Assembly (NCBI RefSeq): GCF_014697105.1 | Contig: NZ_JACJRF010000023.1 | Coordinates: 23,032 to 87,031 of the forward strand | Direction: 5' to 3' | Length of the DNA stretch: 64,000 nucleotides | Origin: Anabaena subtropica FACHB-260 | GTDB taxonomy: Bacteria > Cyanobacteriota > Cyanobacteriia > Cyanobacteriales > Nostocaceae | In this document: piece by piece, positions 7,855 through 15,875 of the stretch | Layout of the letters: each line of letters begins with the position of its first letter | Position numbering within the stretch: the first letter of the stretch is position 1 | Position numbers and translations under genes: made by a program | Notes under the pieces: generated by a model | Told to the model about the DNA's origin: nothing | Database searches by the model: none | What the model saw: the letters and a program-made list of their open reading frames with translations, nothing else

Positions 7855-9975
7855 TCACGCAACTAAACAAATCAGCTGATCTTGTAACCCAGCTTCTGGG
7901 TTAATTATTTGTATTTCTTTGTCTTGACATAATAGCTGAATTACACTTTTAACGTCAGTTTCTTTCACATCAGGAAACTGCCCGATAGACTGTTTAACTA
8001 AAGTAGGTAGTCCCATAAACCCTTGAGTTCTAACTATATTTAACAAAAATTCTTTGACTGGTTGTAAATTTTCTTCACCTTTACCGTTCGATGTTTTTTG
8101 CTTATTGACAATTTTTAAATCTTGCAATAAGGTACATGAATGCAAAATCTTTGTATCTCTGATAAGAGATTGTAGTTCCTGCAAATTAACTGCTTTCCCT
8201 TTGCTAGTTAATACTAAATCTTGAGATAATGCAGAATTTACCAAACTTTGGTATGTTGCCAGGTAATGAACAGAATTTAAGTTTGGCTTAATATGATGAT
8301 GACTAGTGTGTGTAAAAATTTGTTGATATATTTGATTACCAGCAAGTCTTGGTGTCCCCACTCCTCCAATCCTAATTAAGTATAGAATTTGACATGATTT
8401 TTTTTGAATTACATTTTGGCAAGCACTCATTACGTTGTAAAAATTCCTCATACTCAAGTCTTCTGTCCAGACTATTCCTATACGTTCGAGCTTGCCAGGA
8501 TTATGATAGCTAAATGAATAACTAGCATACTTTCCACTTAAGAGTTTAGGCTTGATTTCATGTATTTTGAATGTAGTTAAAGCCTCTTGTAACATCCGTA
8601 TCAAGTCAGATGATGATAACAGGGTAATTTTGGTATATTTCTCCTGAATTTTTCTATATTCTTTCTGCCACAGTAGTTGAAATTCTGCGGCAATTTTCTC
8701 TGTATCTTCTTGAGGTTGTAACGGGGAGATGCTGACTGTACCATCAGACTCTCTAATTATTGAGATATTAACTTTTTCGGGATCTAATTTTGTTTTCTTT
8801 AGCGGTATAACATCTATAGATATAGGTGGTTTAATAGAAATTTTATATTTTTGATATTCCTGCCGTCCTAAGATTAGAGTATTCCTCGGCATAGTCTTAC
8901 CACCGGGAAAATGTTGTTCTAATACTTGTCGAGTTAGTGGAAAAATAGGCGAATCAGGCTGAATACTAGCTTCTTGATGTATAGGCTTAAGATTATACGC
9001 CCAAATTGCTTCTGCTTGGTCTAAGGTAATATTTTTTAACTTAACTAATCGATGAATTCCGGCTCTGTCAGCTGGTTGAATTCGGTCTATATTTCGTTTC
9101 CATGTACTAGTAATAACACTAATAATTACTAGAAAATTTTTGAGATAATCACTATGAATAGTCGTATTTACATTAAAAAAAGGCTGTATATCTAGATAAC
9201 CATCTGACAAGGGGGGCATACTATCCAAATTATCAAAGCACAAAACTATAGGTTGAGTTTCTGTAGAAATCCTTCCGAAGTTCGCTAGAATATTTTTAGC
9301 TGCATCTTCAGTATCAATGCAGATTTTAACTTTTAACATTTGCATTGATTCTTCGCTGAGGTCGTCTCCACGCAACCATTCACAAGCTAAATCATATAAT
9401 TCTGGGTCAGTAAGATCGTGTAATACTCCAAAGAAAATATCAGGATTATAAATATTGGCTTTTCTGTAAGTCTCCTTGAGATGTTTGATAAATTTCTGAC
9501 GATCATTTTGTAAAAGCTGCCAAATACTATCATTAAAAATTTGATTTTTAAGATTGCGCTTGGTGAATGCCGATAAACTTTTGAGCCACAACATTAATTG
9601 TGAATCTTGCTGCCCTTCAGGAATTTGGACTAAACTGTCAACAGTATGGCGTAAAATATGCCGCCAAATATTACCACTATCCGCCCAATTGCATTGAATA
9701 TAAGCAAAAAAAGCTTTGGTGTTTAGTGTACGTTTAATTCTTCCTAATAAATAACTTTTTCCAGAGCCAGAATCGCCAAGTAACAATGCTGTGCGACTGC
9801 GGTGATCTATAGCTACTAAATCAAGTAGCTCCTCAATTTCATTTAAAGCCTCTTTATGAATTGACTCAACTGTTAGTGCTGTGTTTTGGTTTTCAGCCCA
9901 AAAGTTTATTGACTTGAAGTTGATTAGATCAAAAGGGTTAACTTCGCGTTTAATGATTTCATTAATTTCTGTCAT
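7855..9975 (-). CDS. P-loop ATPase of the nuclease-translocase operon
   Basis: A 706-residue protein with an AAA/STAND-like ATPase in its first half: Walker A GDSGSGKS at 67-74 and Walker B PIVLCFDNLD near 242-251. Residues 100-240 between them are helical and include charged insertions. The second half is not recognisable as an enzyme; its last 90 residues (PVKEFLLNIVRTQGFMG onward) have a winged-helix-like pattern. It lies 27 bp upstream of the translocase-nuclease gene and 53 bp downstream of a winged-helix gene. A role as loader or switch for the nuclease-translocase is inferred. No HIP1 octamer was seen in its 2.1 kb, unlike both neighbours. Confidence 0.75.
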   Translation of the reverse strand: MTEINEIIKREVNPFDLINFKSINFWAENQNTALTVESIHKEALNEIEELLDLVAIDHRSRTALLLGDSGSGKSYLLGRIKRTLNTKAFFAYIQCNWADSGNIWRHILRHTVDSLVQIPEGQQDSQLMLWLKSLSAFTKRNLKNQIFNDSIWQLLQNDRQKFIKHLKETYRKANIYNPDIFFGVLHDLTDPELYDLACEWLRGDDLSEESMQMLKVKICIDTEDAAKNILANFGRISTETQPIVLCFDNLDSMPPLSDGYLDIQPFFNVNTTIHSDYLKNFLVIISVITSTWKRNIDRIQPADRAGIHRLVKLKNITLDQAEAIWAYNLKPIHQEASIQPDSPIFPLTRQVLEQHFPGGKTMPRNTLILGRQEYQKYKISIKPPISIDVIPLKKTKLDPEKVNISIIRESDGTVSISPLQPQEDTEKIAAEFQLLWQKEYRKIQEKYTKITLLSSSDLIRMLQEALTTFKIHEIKPKLLSGKYASYSFSYHNPGKLERIGIVWTEDLSMRNFYNVMSACQNVIQKKSCQILYLIRIGGVGTPRLAGNQIYQQIFTHTSHHHIKPNLNSVHYLATYQSLVNSALSQDLVLTSKGKAVNLQELQSLIRDTKILHSCTLLQDLKIVNKQKTSNGKGEENLQPVKEFLLNIVRTQGFMGLPTLVKQSIGQFPDVKETDVKSVIQLLCQDKEIQIINPEAGLQDQLICLVA

Positions 9976-10028
9976 GATTTAAATTGAGTGAGAGGAGGAA
10001 CTAATTTGAGGAAAAATTACTAGAAATA

Positions 10029-10874
10029 TTAATTGTCTACTGTAATAAAAAATAGAGAACCACCAATATTTTGAGGTATACCAGCATCTATTTGTTCAGG
10101 GGTATAGGCGCTTACTTCTTGTAAGGAACTTAACTCTATTTGATCACTCTTTTGCAAACGATACAATGCCTGATCTAATTCATCGCGTGATAGAGGGGGT
10201 TGTAATTTTTGTCTTAGATGGAAAATTGGTAAATAATTCTCTGTACCTAATTCCCGATCTAATTTCTCAATAATCAGTAAAATTTCTTCATCATCAATTG
10301 TTTCAACTGATGACTCAACCTTCACAGGAGGCAATGTATTTATCGTCTCTGACTTAACAGCTAAAGTCTTGCGTAAAAAACGGACGTAATTTCCTAAGAG
10401 TTCTTGACTGATGACAGGGTTAGAGCTTTTATTGGGGTTATAATCATCCCGCAAATACTCAATCCCTCTTTCAGTCAGCCAAACCTCACCTTTAGCTTTC
10501 TTGAGTTGTTGTTCAGCTTCAATTAACCCGCGTTCACTGAGGGTTTTTAATATCGTGTCTCGTTCACCAGCCTTTAATGAGGTAATTTTGCTGGGTGCGA
10601 TTTTACCCGAAGCTTTACTGATTTTCTCTAGTACCTTGAGTTCTTTGTCTGTTATGGGTAATTGTCCTACTTCGAGTGTTAGGACAGCTTGACCTGCTGG
10701 TAAAATCTTAACAGTGGCAATCTCACGGGAATAGTCTACCAGTTCGCGATCGCTTAAGTCTCGACAAATTTTATCTTTACCTTTAAAACTACTAAAGGCG
10801 CTTGCACTTAGTCCTGTTCGATAATTCGGAAATCCCAATAACTTTAAGAGAAACTTTAATTCATTTGTATCCAT
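10029..10874 (-). CDS. Winged-helix protein, first gene of the nuclease-translocase operon
   Basis: A 281-residue soluble protein. Its middle (about 80-145) reads as a MarR-like winged helix, with ILKTLSERGLIEAE followed by a wing and WLTERGIEYL. The C-terminal 80 residues (LPIFHLRQKL, SRDELDQALYRLQ, SAYTPEQIDAGIPQ) look like a second winged-helix unit ending in a strand, GGSLFFITVD. No catalytic motif is visible. As first gene of the operon it could be a DNA-binding regulator or a structural adaptor for the ATPase and nuclease-translocase. It contains one HIP1 site. The 210 bp upstream to the next gene hold no further ORF and probably the operon promoter. Confidence 0.7.
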   Translation of the reverse strand: MDTNELKFLLKLLGFPNYRTGLSASAFSSFKGKDKICRDLSDRELVDYSREIATVKILPAGQAVLTLEVGQLPITDKELKVLEKISKASGKIAPSKITSLKAGERDTILKTLSERGLIEAEQQLKKAKGEVWLTERGIEYLRDDYNPNKSSNPVISQELLGNYVRFLRKTLAVKSETINTLPPVKVESSVETIDDEEILLIIEKLDRELGTENYLPIFHLRQKLQPPLSRDELDQALYRLQKSDQIELSSLQEVSAYTPEQIDAGIPQNIGGSLFFITVDN

Positions 10875-11084
10875 ACTGGTAACTTGTATAGTATCTACAC
10901 CAGGACTACTTTAACTTAAAGAGCAACAATTTACACACATTTTTATATAGTAGCTCTAATTGTTACCAGTTGCCATAAACTAAAATGTTTTCTGGAAGAT
11001 AAGTAAACATACTTGTCTTCCAAATAAAAGAGAATGTGCTGTATAGATTAATGTCTATACTTAATATTTTATTGCTGGAAAACT

Positions 11085-12053
11085 CTATATTTTACTCATC
11101 TCTGTTTTTTTCAACTTCGTTAACTTTATTTTCACACTCCTAGCCCAAGACTTAGGAATAGTGTGCATCTGCCAAAATATCAGATTCCATAAATACCCAT
11201 ACTGGGGATAACATTTAAGTAACAATAATTCTGCTAATAAAATTGGTCTAGATTCTTTTAAACTACCATCTCTGACAATATATCTAATTTGTTCTGGCTT
11301 TGGTGGTGCATGACCAATTATGATATCTTTTTCATAAAACTTAGCTTGTACGAATAAGCCTAATAATCTATCTAAACTCCATGCAGGTAGCCAAGTTAAT
11401 GCACCTGTAATCTTCATCGCATTTGATAATTCCTGTAAGGCTGGCTTAACCCGCGCAGTTTGCCAAATTCTGTTATTAAAGTTTTCAAAATGAATGCCAT
11501 TTTGGTCTGTTCTTTGATGCCAAGGAATAATTATATGGCGAATGTCTATTGATTTATCTAAAGGCGCAATGGGAACTTCTAGCAAACCTTTGTAATTACC
11601 TTTTTGATAAGGAAAAGGATTATCTGGTGTTTTTTTACATATTTCTAATTGTTCGATATCTGGATTTGGTTCCCATGCTTGTTTAATTCGTTCTTCATCA
11701 GTATAGGGAATATTTTGAATTTTTAGTCTTAAAACCCAACTTTCGGGAAAGAGTTGGAAATATTTTGATGTAAAATCTACAATATCTGGATGAGCAAAAT
11801 CATCATCATCTAATGCCAAAACATAATCACTTTCGACATTAAGCAATCCTGTAAACCTTTGAATAACTTCGCCTTTATATGGACTTCTTAAATTACGCAC
11901 TCTGGGGTCATCGATATTTTTAATAGTTGCTTCTGGCGGATAAACTAAAATAAACTGCACATCACCGTTAATTTTTAATAATTGTTCTAACCAATAATCA
12001 GAAAAGTTGCCGCGTGTCGCAGTCACAATTGTTAAAAGAGGTTTGTTGTTCAT
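11085..12053 (-). CDS. Glycosyltransferase-like protein, GT-A fold
   Basis: A 322-residue protein beginning LLTIVTATRGN, the first strand and loop of a GT2-type nucleotide-sugar transferase, with an acidic cluster LALDDDDF at about 79-86 in the position of the metal-binding DXD. The C-terminal half contains no membrane helix. It would transfer a sugar in the cytoplasm to an unknown acceptor. Upstream is a 174-bp AT-rich gap shared with a divergent GT4 gene, which suggests a common promoter region and a related role in glycan synthesis. The acceptor and donor cannot be read from sequence. Confidence 0.75.
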   Translation of the reverse strand: MNNKPLLTIVTATRGNFSDYWLEQLLKINGDVQFILVYPPEATIKNIDDPRVRNLRSPYKGEVIQRFTGLLNVESDYVLALDDDDFAHPDIVDFTSKYFQLFPESWVLRLKIQNIPYTDEERIKQAWEPNPDIEQLEICKKTPDNPFPYQKGNYKGLLEVPIAPLDKSIDIRHIIIPWHQRTDQNGIHFENFNNRIWQTARVKPALQELSNAMKITGALTWLPAWSLDRLLGLFVQAKFYEKDIIIGHAPPKPEQIRYIVRDGSLKESRPILLAELLLLKCYPQYGYLWNLIFWQMHTIPKSWARSVKIKLTKLKKTEMSKI

Positions 12054-12227
12054 TTATTTATGTTTGTGGGCGTTTATTGATGCAAATAATGTTTACATAT
12101 AAATAAATTTTTTATGTTAAAAATAATATGTAAATCTAATAGTTTTATTTTGGAATAATAACGTTTTTATAACTATAGTATATGAGTTATAAAACATAAT
12201 TATTACATTTAGGAGTATAACAATTAT

Positions 12228-13466
12228 ATGCGTATTCTCATGCTTTCATCGACGTTCCCTTATCCGCCTAGTCGTGGGGGAACGGAAATTAGAACTTTTA
12301 ATTTACTCAAATACCTCCAACAAAATCATGATGTGACTTTAGTGACACAGTATAACAAGGGTGTGTCGGATGCTGAAGTGTCAGAACTACGTAATTATGT
12401 TAGTGAACTACTGATTTTTCCCTTACCACCAGAACCCCAGTCTAAAAATGTCATTACTAAATTATTAGCGAAAACTAGACGGTTTCTAGAGTCGGTGGGG
12501 AAAGCGACACCGCCTAATGTTCTCTATCGCTACTCTCCCGAAATTCAGGCTGTAGTGGATAGTTGCGTTGCGGCGAAGAAATATGATGTGATTACCTGTG
12601 AGCATAGTGTAAATGAAATCTATATCCGTCCAGAATTTCGTAACAGTGTGAACACAGTTATAGATGTCCATAGTTCAGTTTACGGTTGGATTCGTGACCA
12701 TTTAGAAATGGGTGCAGCACAGAATGTATTACGCGATCGCCTTTATCTTTCTCTTGTTTTGAAGCGTTACGAACAGCGATACTGTAGTAAATTCTCTCAG
12801 ATTGTGGTGACAACACAAGACGATCGCCAGGAATTTCTCAAACTCCGCCCCGATATTGATATTAAAGTAATTCCCAACGGTGTTGATTTAGAATTATTTC
12901 CCAATCGTTCCCAAGACCCAGGCGGACATAGTTTAATCTTTGTTGGGGCTATGGATGCTTCTCATAACATCGATGCAGCGCGTTTCTTTGCAGTGGAAGT
13001 CTTACCCCAACTACAAAAGCGTTATCCTGACGCTACATTTAGTATCGTTGGCGCTAGACCAACACCAGAAGTTTTAAATCTAAAAAATATTCCAGGGGTA
13101 ATAGTTACTGGTCGTGTACCTTCAATGGTAGATTATTTCCATCAATCTACCGTGTGTGTAGTGCCGCTACGTACAGGTTTTGGCATTAAAAATAAAACTT
13201 TAGAAGCAATGGCCGCAGGTGTGCCAGTAGTAGCCAGCGATCGCGGTTTAGAAGGACTAGCCGTTGATGGTAATGATACACCTTTAGCAGCATTCAGAGC
13301 CAATCAACCAGCAGAATATGTTGATGCTATTAGTCAATTGTTCGAGAATCCACAGATGCGATCGCAATTATCCCAAAATGGTAGACAACTTGTAGAAACT
13401 GAATTTACCTGGAATATCGCAGGTAAGCGTTATGAACAAGTTTGTCTGGGAAAAAGCGGTGTTTAG
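12228..13466 (+). CDS. GT4-family glycosyltransferase
   Basis: A 412-residue GT-B fold glycosyltransferase. The N-terminal domain starts MRILMLSSTFPYPPSRGG, the glycine-rich loop that faces the acceptor. The C-terminal domain has the family motif around KTLEAMAAGVPVVAS, with the E-x7-E region that binds the donor nucleotide sugar. It is complete and follows an ATTTAGGAG ribosome-binding site. It is divergent from the GT-A gene at 11085-12053 and away from the large exopolysaccharide locus, so it may serve a different glycan. A hairpin terminator follows. Confidence 0.85.
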   Translation: MRILMLSSTFPYPPSRGGTEIRTFNLLKYLQQNHDVTLVTQYNKGVSDAEVSELRNYVSELLIFPLPPEPQSKNVITKLLAKTRRFLESVGKATPPNVLYRYSPEIQAVVDSCVAAKKYDVITCEHSVNEIYIRPEFRNSVNTVIDVHSSVYGWIRDHLEMGAAQNVLRDRLYLSLVLKRYEQRYCSKFSQIVVTTQDDRQEFLKLRPDIDIKVIPNGVDLELFPNRSQDPGGHSLIFVGAMDASHNIDAARFFAVEVLPQLQKRYPDATFSIVGARPTPEVLNLKNIPGVIVTGRVPSMVDYFHQSTVCVVPLRTGFGIKNKTLEAMAAGVPVVASDRGLEGLAVDGNDTPLAAFRANQPAEYVDAISQLFENPQMRSQLSQNGRQLVETEFTWNIAGKRYEQVCLGKSGV

Positions 13467-13476
13467 CTGATGAGAA

Positions 13477-13506
13477 AACCCCGATTTTCACAGAGAGATC
13501 GGGGTT
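13477..13506. terminator. Bidirectional hairpin terminator between convergent genes
   Basis: AACCCCGAT and ATCGGGGTT form a 9-bp perfect stem with a 12-base loop. On the minus strand the stem is followed by TTTTCTC, so it fits best as terminator of the peroxiredoxin gene; it can also serve the convergent GT4 gene. Confidence 0.75.
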
Positions 13507-13560
13507 CTAAATTTGGCTGATGTTTTGTAATCAGTATTTGAGTGCTTAAAGCATCAAAAA

Positions 13561-14118
13561 CTAAGAAGCTGCGGACTGCAATTGTTCAAGTCGCGCTAGA
13601 ACTTCCGTACTGTGAACAGATGGATTAACTTTGACAAAAGTATCGCGGAGGATGCCTTGAGGATCGATGATAAAGCTATGACGCATAGATACATAACCGA
13701 TCCAAGAACCATAGGCCTTACTAACTGCGCCAGTAGTATCAGCTAACAACGGAAATTTTAGCCCCTCGGAATCACAAAACTCTGCATGGGAATCTATATC
13801 ATCCGCACTGACACCGATAATCTGGACGTTTTTATCTAGGTACTTTGGTAAATCTTGCTGAAAACGGCGGGCTTCAATCGTACAACCCGCAGTAAAGTCC
13901 TTGGGGTAAAAATAAAGGACTACCCACTTACCACGCAAGTCAGCCAGGGATAACTTACCGTCACCTGTATTGGTTGGTAGGGTAAAATCTGGTGCAGGTT
14001 GATTGATAGGGGGGAGTTTACCCCCAAGTGCATCAGCAGTAGGGGCAAAATTTAACCAACTCATGACAGCAAAACAGCTGACAAGCAAGATGTGGAGAAA
14101 ATGGCGACGGGAAATCAT
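13561..14118 (-). CDS. Peroxiredoxin, PrxQ/Bcp family, with Tat-type signal peptide
   Basis: Thiol peroxidase that reduces H2O2 and organic peroxides. The catalytic region shows APDFTLP, VVLYFYPKDFTAGCT with the peroxidatic Cys, and GVSADDIDSHAEFC. The Cys five residues later that is the resolving partner in many PrxQ/Bcp proteins is Arg here, so another Cys, perhaps the one in EFC, or an outside thiol must resolve. ATG 14118 is chosen because it gives MISRRHFLHILLVSC, a twin-arginine signal peptide with an ADA cleavage region; an upstream ATG would put ten residues before it. Export folded to the lumen or periplasm is inferred. Confidence 0.87.
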   Translation of the reverse strand: MISRRHFLHILLVSCFAVMSWLNFAPTADALGGKLPPINQPAPDFTLPTNTGDGKLSLADLRGKWVVLYFYPKDFTAGCTIEARRFQQDLPKYLDKNVQIIGVSADDIDSHAEFCDSEGLKFPLLADTTGAVSKAYGSWIGYVSMRHSFIIDPQGILRDTFVKVNPSVHSTEVLARLEQLQSAAS

Positions 14119-14175
14119 GATGTAAACAAGAATAATAACTTTACACAAGTTTACAATTCTTGGCTACGAAAGATA

Positions 14176-14427
14176 TCACAAAGTCTCCGCATCATTAATT
14201 TCTGGCAGTTTATCTACACTTTCAATGTATTGACTATCTATCAGAAAAGCTCCTTTAGTAAAGCGGACACCCCAATATCCACCAGGACGACGGTCAAGTA
14301 CTATACCTTCTTCTCCTAGATGAATCACATCTGGGGGACGTAACATAGGCATAGGGTCGGCGGTTTTGATGTAGGGCGGTAATGCCACAACACGGACTTT
14401 ACTACCAACAATAAATTCTTCAGACAT
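14176..14427 (-). CDS. sipA: SipA-like regulator, DUF3148 (NblS-interacting protein)
   Basis: An 83-residue protein with the highly conserved cyanobacterial stretch KVRVVALPPYIKTADPMPML, then RPGGYWGVRF. This is the DUF3148/SipA family, SH3-like small proteins that bind the NblS (Hik33) histidine kinase and adjust its output in light and nutrient stress. ATG 14427 (MSEEFIVGSK) matches the family start; the longer frame adds 12 unrelated residues. It stands 57 bp upstream of the peroxiredoxin start on the same strand, so the two may be co-transcribed, fitting a stress role. A strong hairpin lies just before its start. Confidence 0.85.
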   Translation of the reverse strand: MSEEFIVGSKVRVVALPPYIKTADPMPMLRPPDVIHLGEEGIVLDRRPGGYWGVRFTKGAFLIDSQYIESVDKLPEINDAETL

Positions 14428-14445
14428 AATGATTCGTGAGAAACG

Positions 14446-14478
14446 AGAATCCCAGTATCTCAAAGATACCGGGATTCT
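14446..14478. repeat. Long hairpin immediately upstream of sipA
   Basis: Arms AGAATCCCAGTATCT and AGATACCGGGATTCT pair over 15 bp with one mismatch and a 3-base loop. It lies 18 bases before the sipA start codon, in its leader, and has no T-tract. It could shape translation or mRNA stability, or be a REP-like repeat. Confidence 0.6.
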
Positions 14479-14520
14479 GAAGCCTTGAATATGCTGTTTT
14501 GTTGGGAAGTAAGTAAAGGG

Positions 14521-14543
14521 AAGGGGAGGGAACTTTTCCCCTT
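14521..14543 (-). terminator. Possible weak terminator after the LTXXQ operon
   Basis: AAGGGGA and TCCCCTT form a 7-bp stem with a 9-base loop, 80 bases after the 61-residue ORF. The T-content following on the minus strand is only moderate. Confidence 0.35.
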
Positions 14544-14620
14544 TCCTGTCTTCTGCAAGAAGTCTGTTAACTGTGAGTGATGGCCTAAACCCTACCAGAG
14601 GTGGCGATCGCCAACAACTC

Positions 14621-14806
14621 TTATACTTCTGTCAAGGGTAAGTGCCAAAATAATTCTGGTTGCAATTGAGGAAGCGATCGCAGTTTTTCTATTTCCACAA
14701 TTGGGGGAAATTTTTGTCCCCTTGCTTCAGCCAGGCGATCAACCAAATCTAAAAATTGCTGTAGGCGAGGAGTAGAGCCAGGGGAAGTAGCAAGGGGTTG
14801 CATCAT
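14621..14806 (-). CDS. Small protein translationally coupled to the LTXXQ gene
   Basis: A 61-residue protein of unrecognised family. Its start overlaps the stop of the upstream LTXXQ gene (TAATG overlap, followed by a second ATG), which argues for real, coupled translation. It has no signal peptide or membrane segment. The sequence suggests an amphipathic helix (LQQFLDLVDRLAEARGQ) and a Leu/Pro-rich tail. It could be a cytoplasmic partner of the envelope-stress operon, but nothing in the sequence shows a function. Confidence 0.55.
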   Translation of the reverse strand: MMQPLATSPGSTPRLQQFLDLVDRLAEARGQKFPPIVEIEKLRSLPQLQPELFWHLPLTEV

Positions 14807-15318
14807 TAGCTTTGAGGTGCGGGTTGATTATTGCGTCTTTGCTGCCAACGCTGACGGCGATTAGCCTTCATTTCTTGTAGTTTTGTACGTTGTTCAGGAG
14901 TTAAGACTGCTTCAATTTGTTGTTGTGATGTTTGGCGGATTGTCCGCATTCTGGTTTTTTGCTCTTCTGTCAAATTCAACTCAGCAAAATTCTTGCCACC
15001 ACGTTGACCTCTTTGTCCTGCTTGTGGACGTTGACCTTGTTGACGCTGCGCCTGACGTGCTTGGCGCGCGGCTGCCATTTTAGCTTTTTGTTCAGGAGTA
15101 AAAACTGCCTCCATTTGGGCGCGGCTGTTACTCATTATTTGTTGGATTCTGGTCTTTTGTTCGTTGCTGAGTCCCAAAGCTTCCCAAGGGCCTCTCTTAG
15201 CAGATTGTGCAACTAAAAACGGAGAAGAAGAGGCTGATTGTGCTTGAACAGCAAAGGGAGTTGCAGTTAGAGTCAGAGCGAAAACGCCAGCTAACAGAGA
15301 TAATGACTTGAGTTGCAT
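14806..15318 (-). CDS. Periplasmic LTXXQ-motif protein, Spy/CpxP-like
   Basis: A 170-residue exported protein with a Sec signal peptide (MQLKSLSLLAGVFALTLT, cleavage near VQA-QSA). The mature part has four copies of the LTxEQ-type motif (LSNEQKTRI, FTPEQKAKM, LTEEQKTRM, LTPEQRTKL) in two pairs, joined by an Arg/Gln/Gly-rich linker near 95-115. Spy and CpxP proteins are small helical periplasmic chaperones or sensors of envelope stress. A divergent histidine kinase and response regulator lie 557 bp away, the arrangement expected if they control it. The basic linker is longer and more repetitive than in Spy. Confidence 0.8.
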   Translation of the reverse strand: MQLKSLSLLAGVFALTLTATPFAVQAQSASSSPFLVAQSAKRGPWEALGLSNEQKTRIQQIMSNSRAQMEAVFTPEQKAKMAAARQARQAQRQQGQRPQAGQRGQRGGKNFAELNLTEEQKTRMRTIRQTSQQQIEAVLTPEQRTKLQEMKANRRQRWQQRRNNQPAPQS

Positions 15319-15875
15319 GGATTACCTTGATTTGTTTTCCAGTGGGGATGTCACTATCTTAGGAACTCAGATCAGCTGTTTACATGAGGATAAAGTCATG
15401 AATATATCCATGACTTTTGTCATACTTTAATCCTGATTCAAGTGACTGGTGATCTTCTACTAATTAAAGTAAATATTAAGTAAGTCGGCGAGAAAAATTC
15501 AATGTCTATGAAGAAATATCAATTGTCTGTATGGTGTATTATGCCGTAGGCTAATGCACCTATAATTCTTGATGGTGCGGCGCTTGGTGACAACACACCC
15601 TTGTATATTAGTACCGATTTACTTAGAGAACAAAGCACAATTTAGAATCCAGTATGAAAAAACTTTGAATGAAAATAGAGCAGTCTAGTTTGATTTCTTT
15701 TAGCGTAGCCTGTGCTGAAAAGAAAACCGTATATTTACGCTTTAAACATAGATTGATTAATTCCTACTCTCAGTATATCTTAAAAAATAAAATATTAGCC
15801 CAGTAAAAGTTTCTATAATTTTTCAATTTCCTCATAAATTTGAATTTTCAATCCTTATTCTTTTCGGGATTAACT
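15319..15875. other. Divergent intergenic region with one degenerate repeat
   Basis: This 557-bp AT-rich region separates the LTXXQ gene from the two-component pair and must hold both promoters. A degenerate inverted repeat, GGTGTATTA with TAATGCACC at 15533-15560, looks like a worn copy of the common GGTGCGTTA repeat. No further gene, RNA or clear operator was found. Confidence 0.5.
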
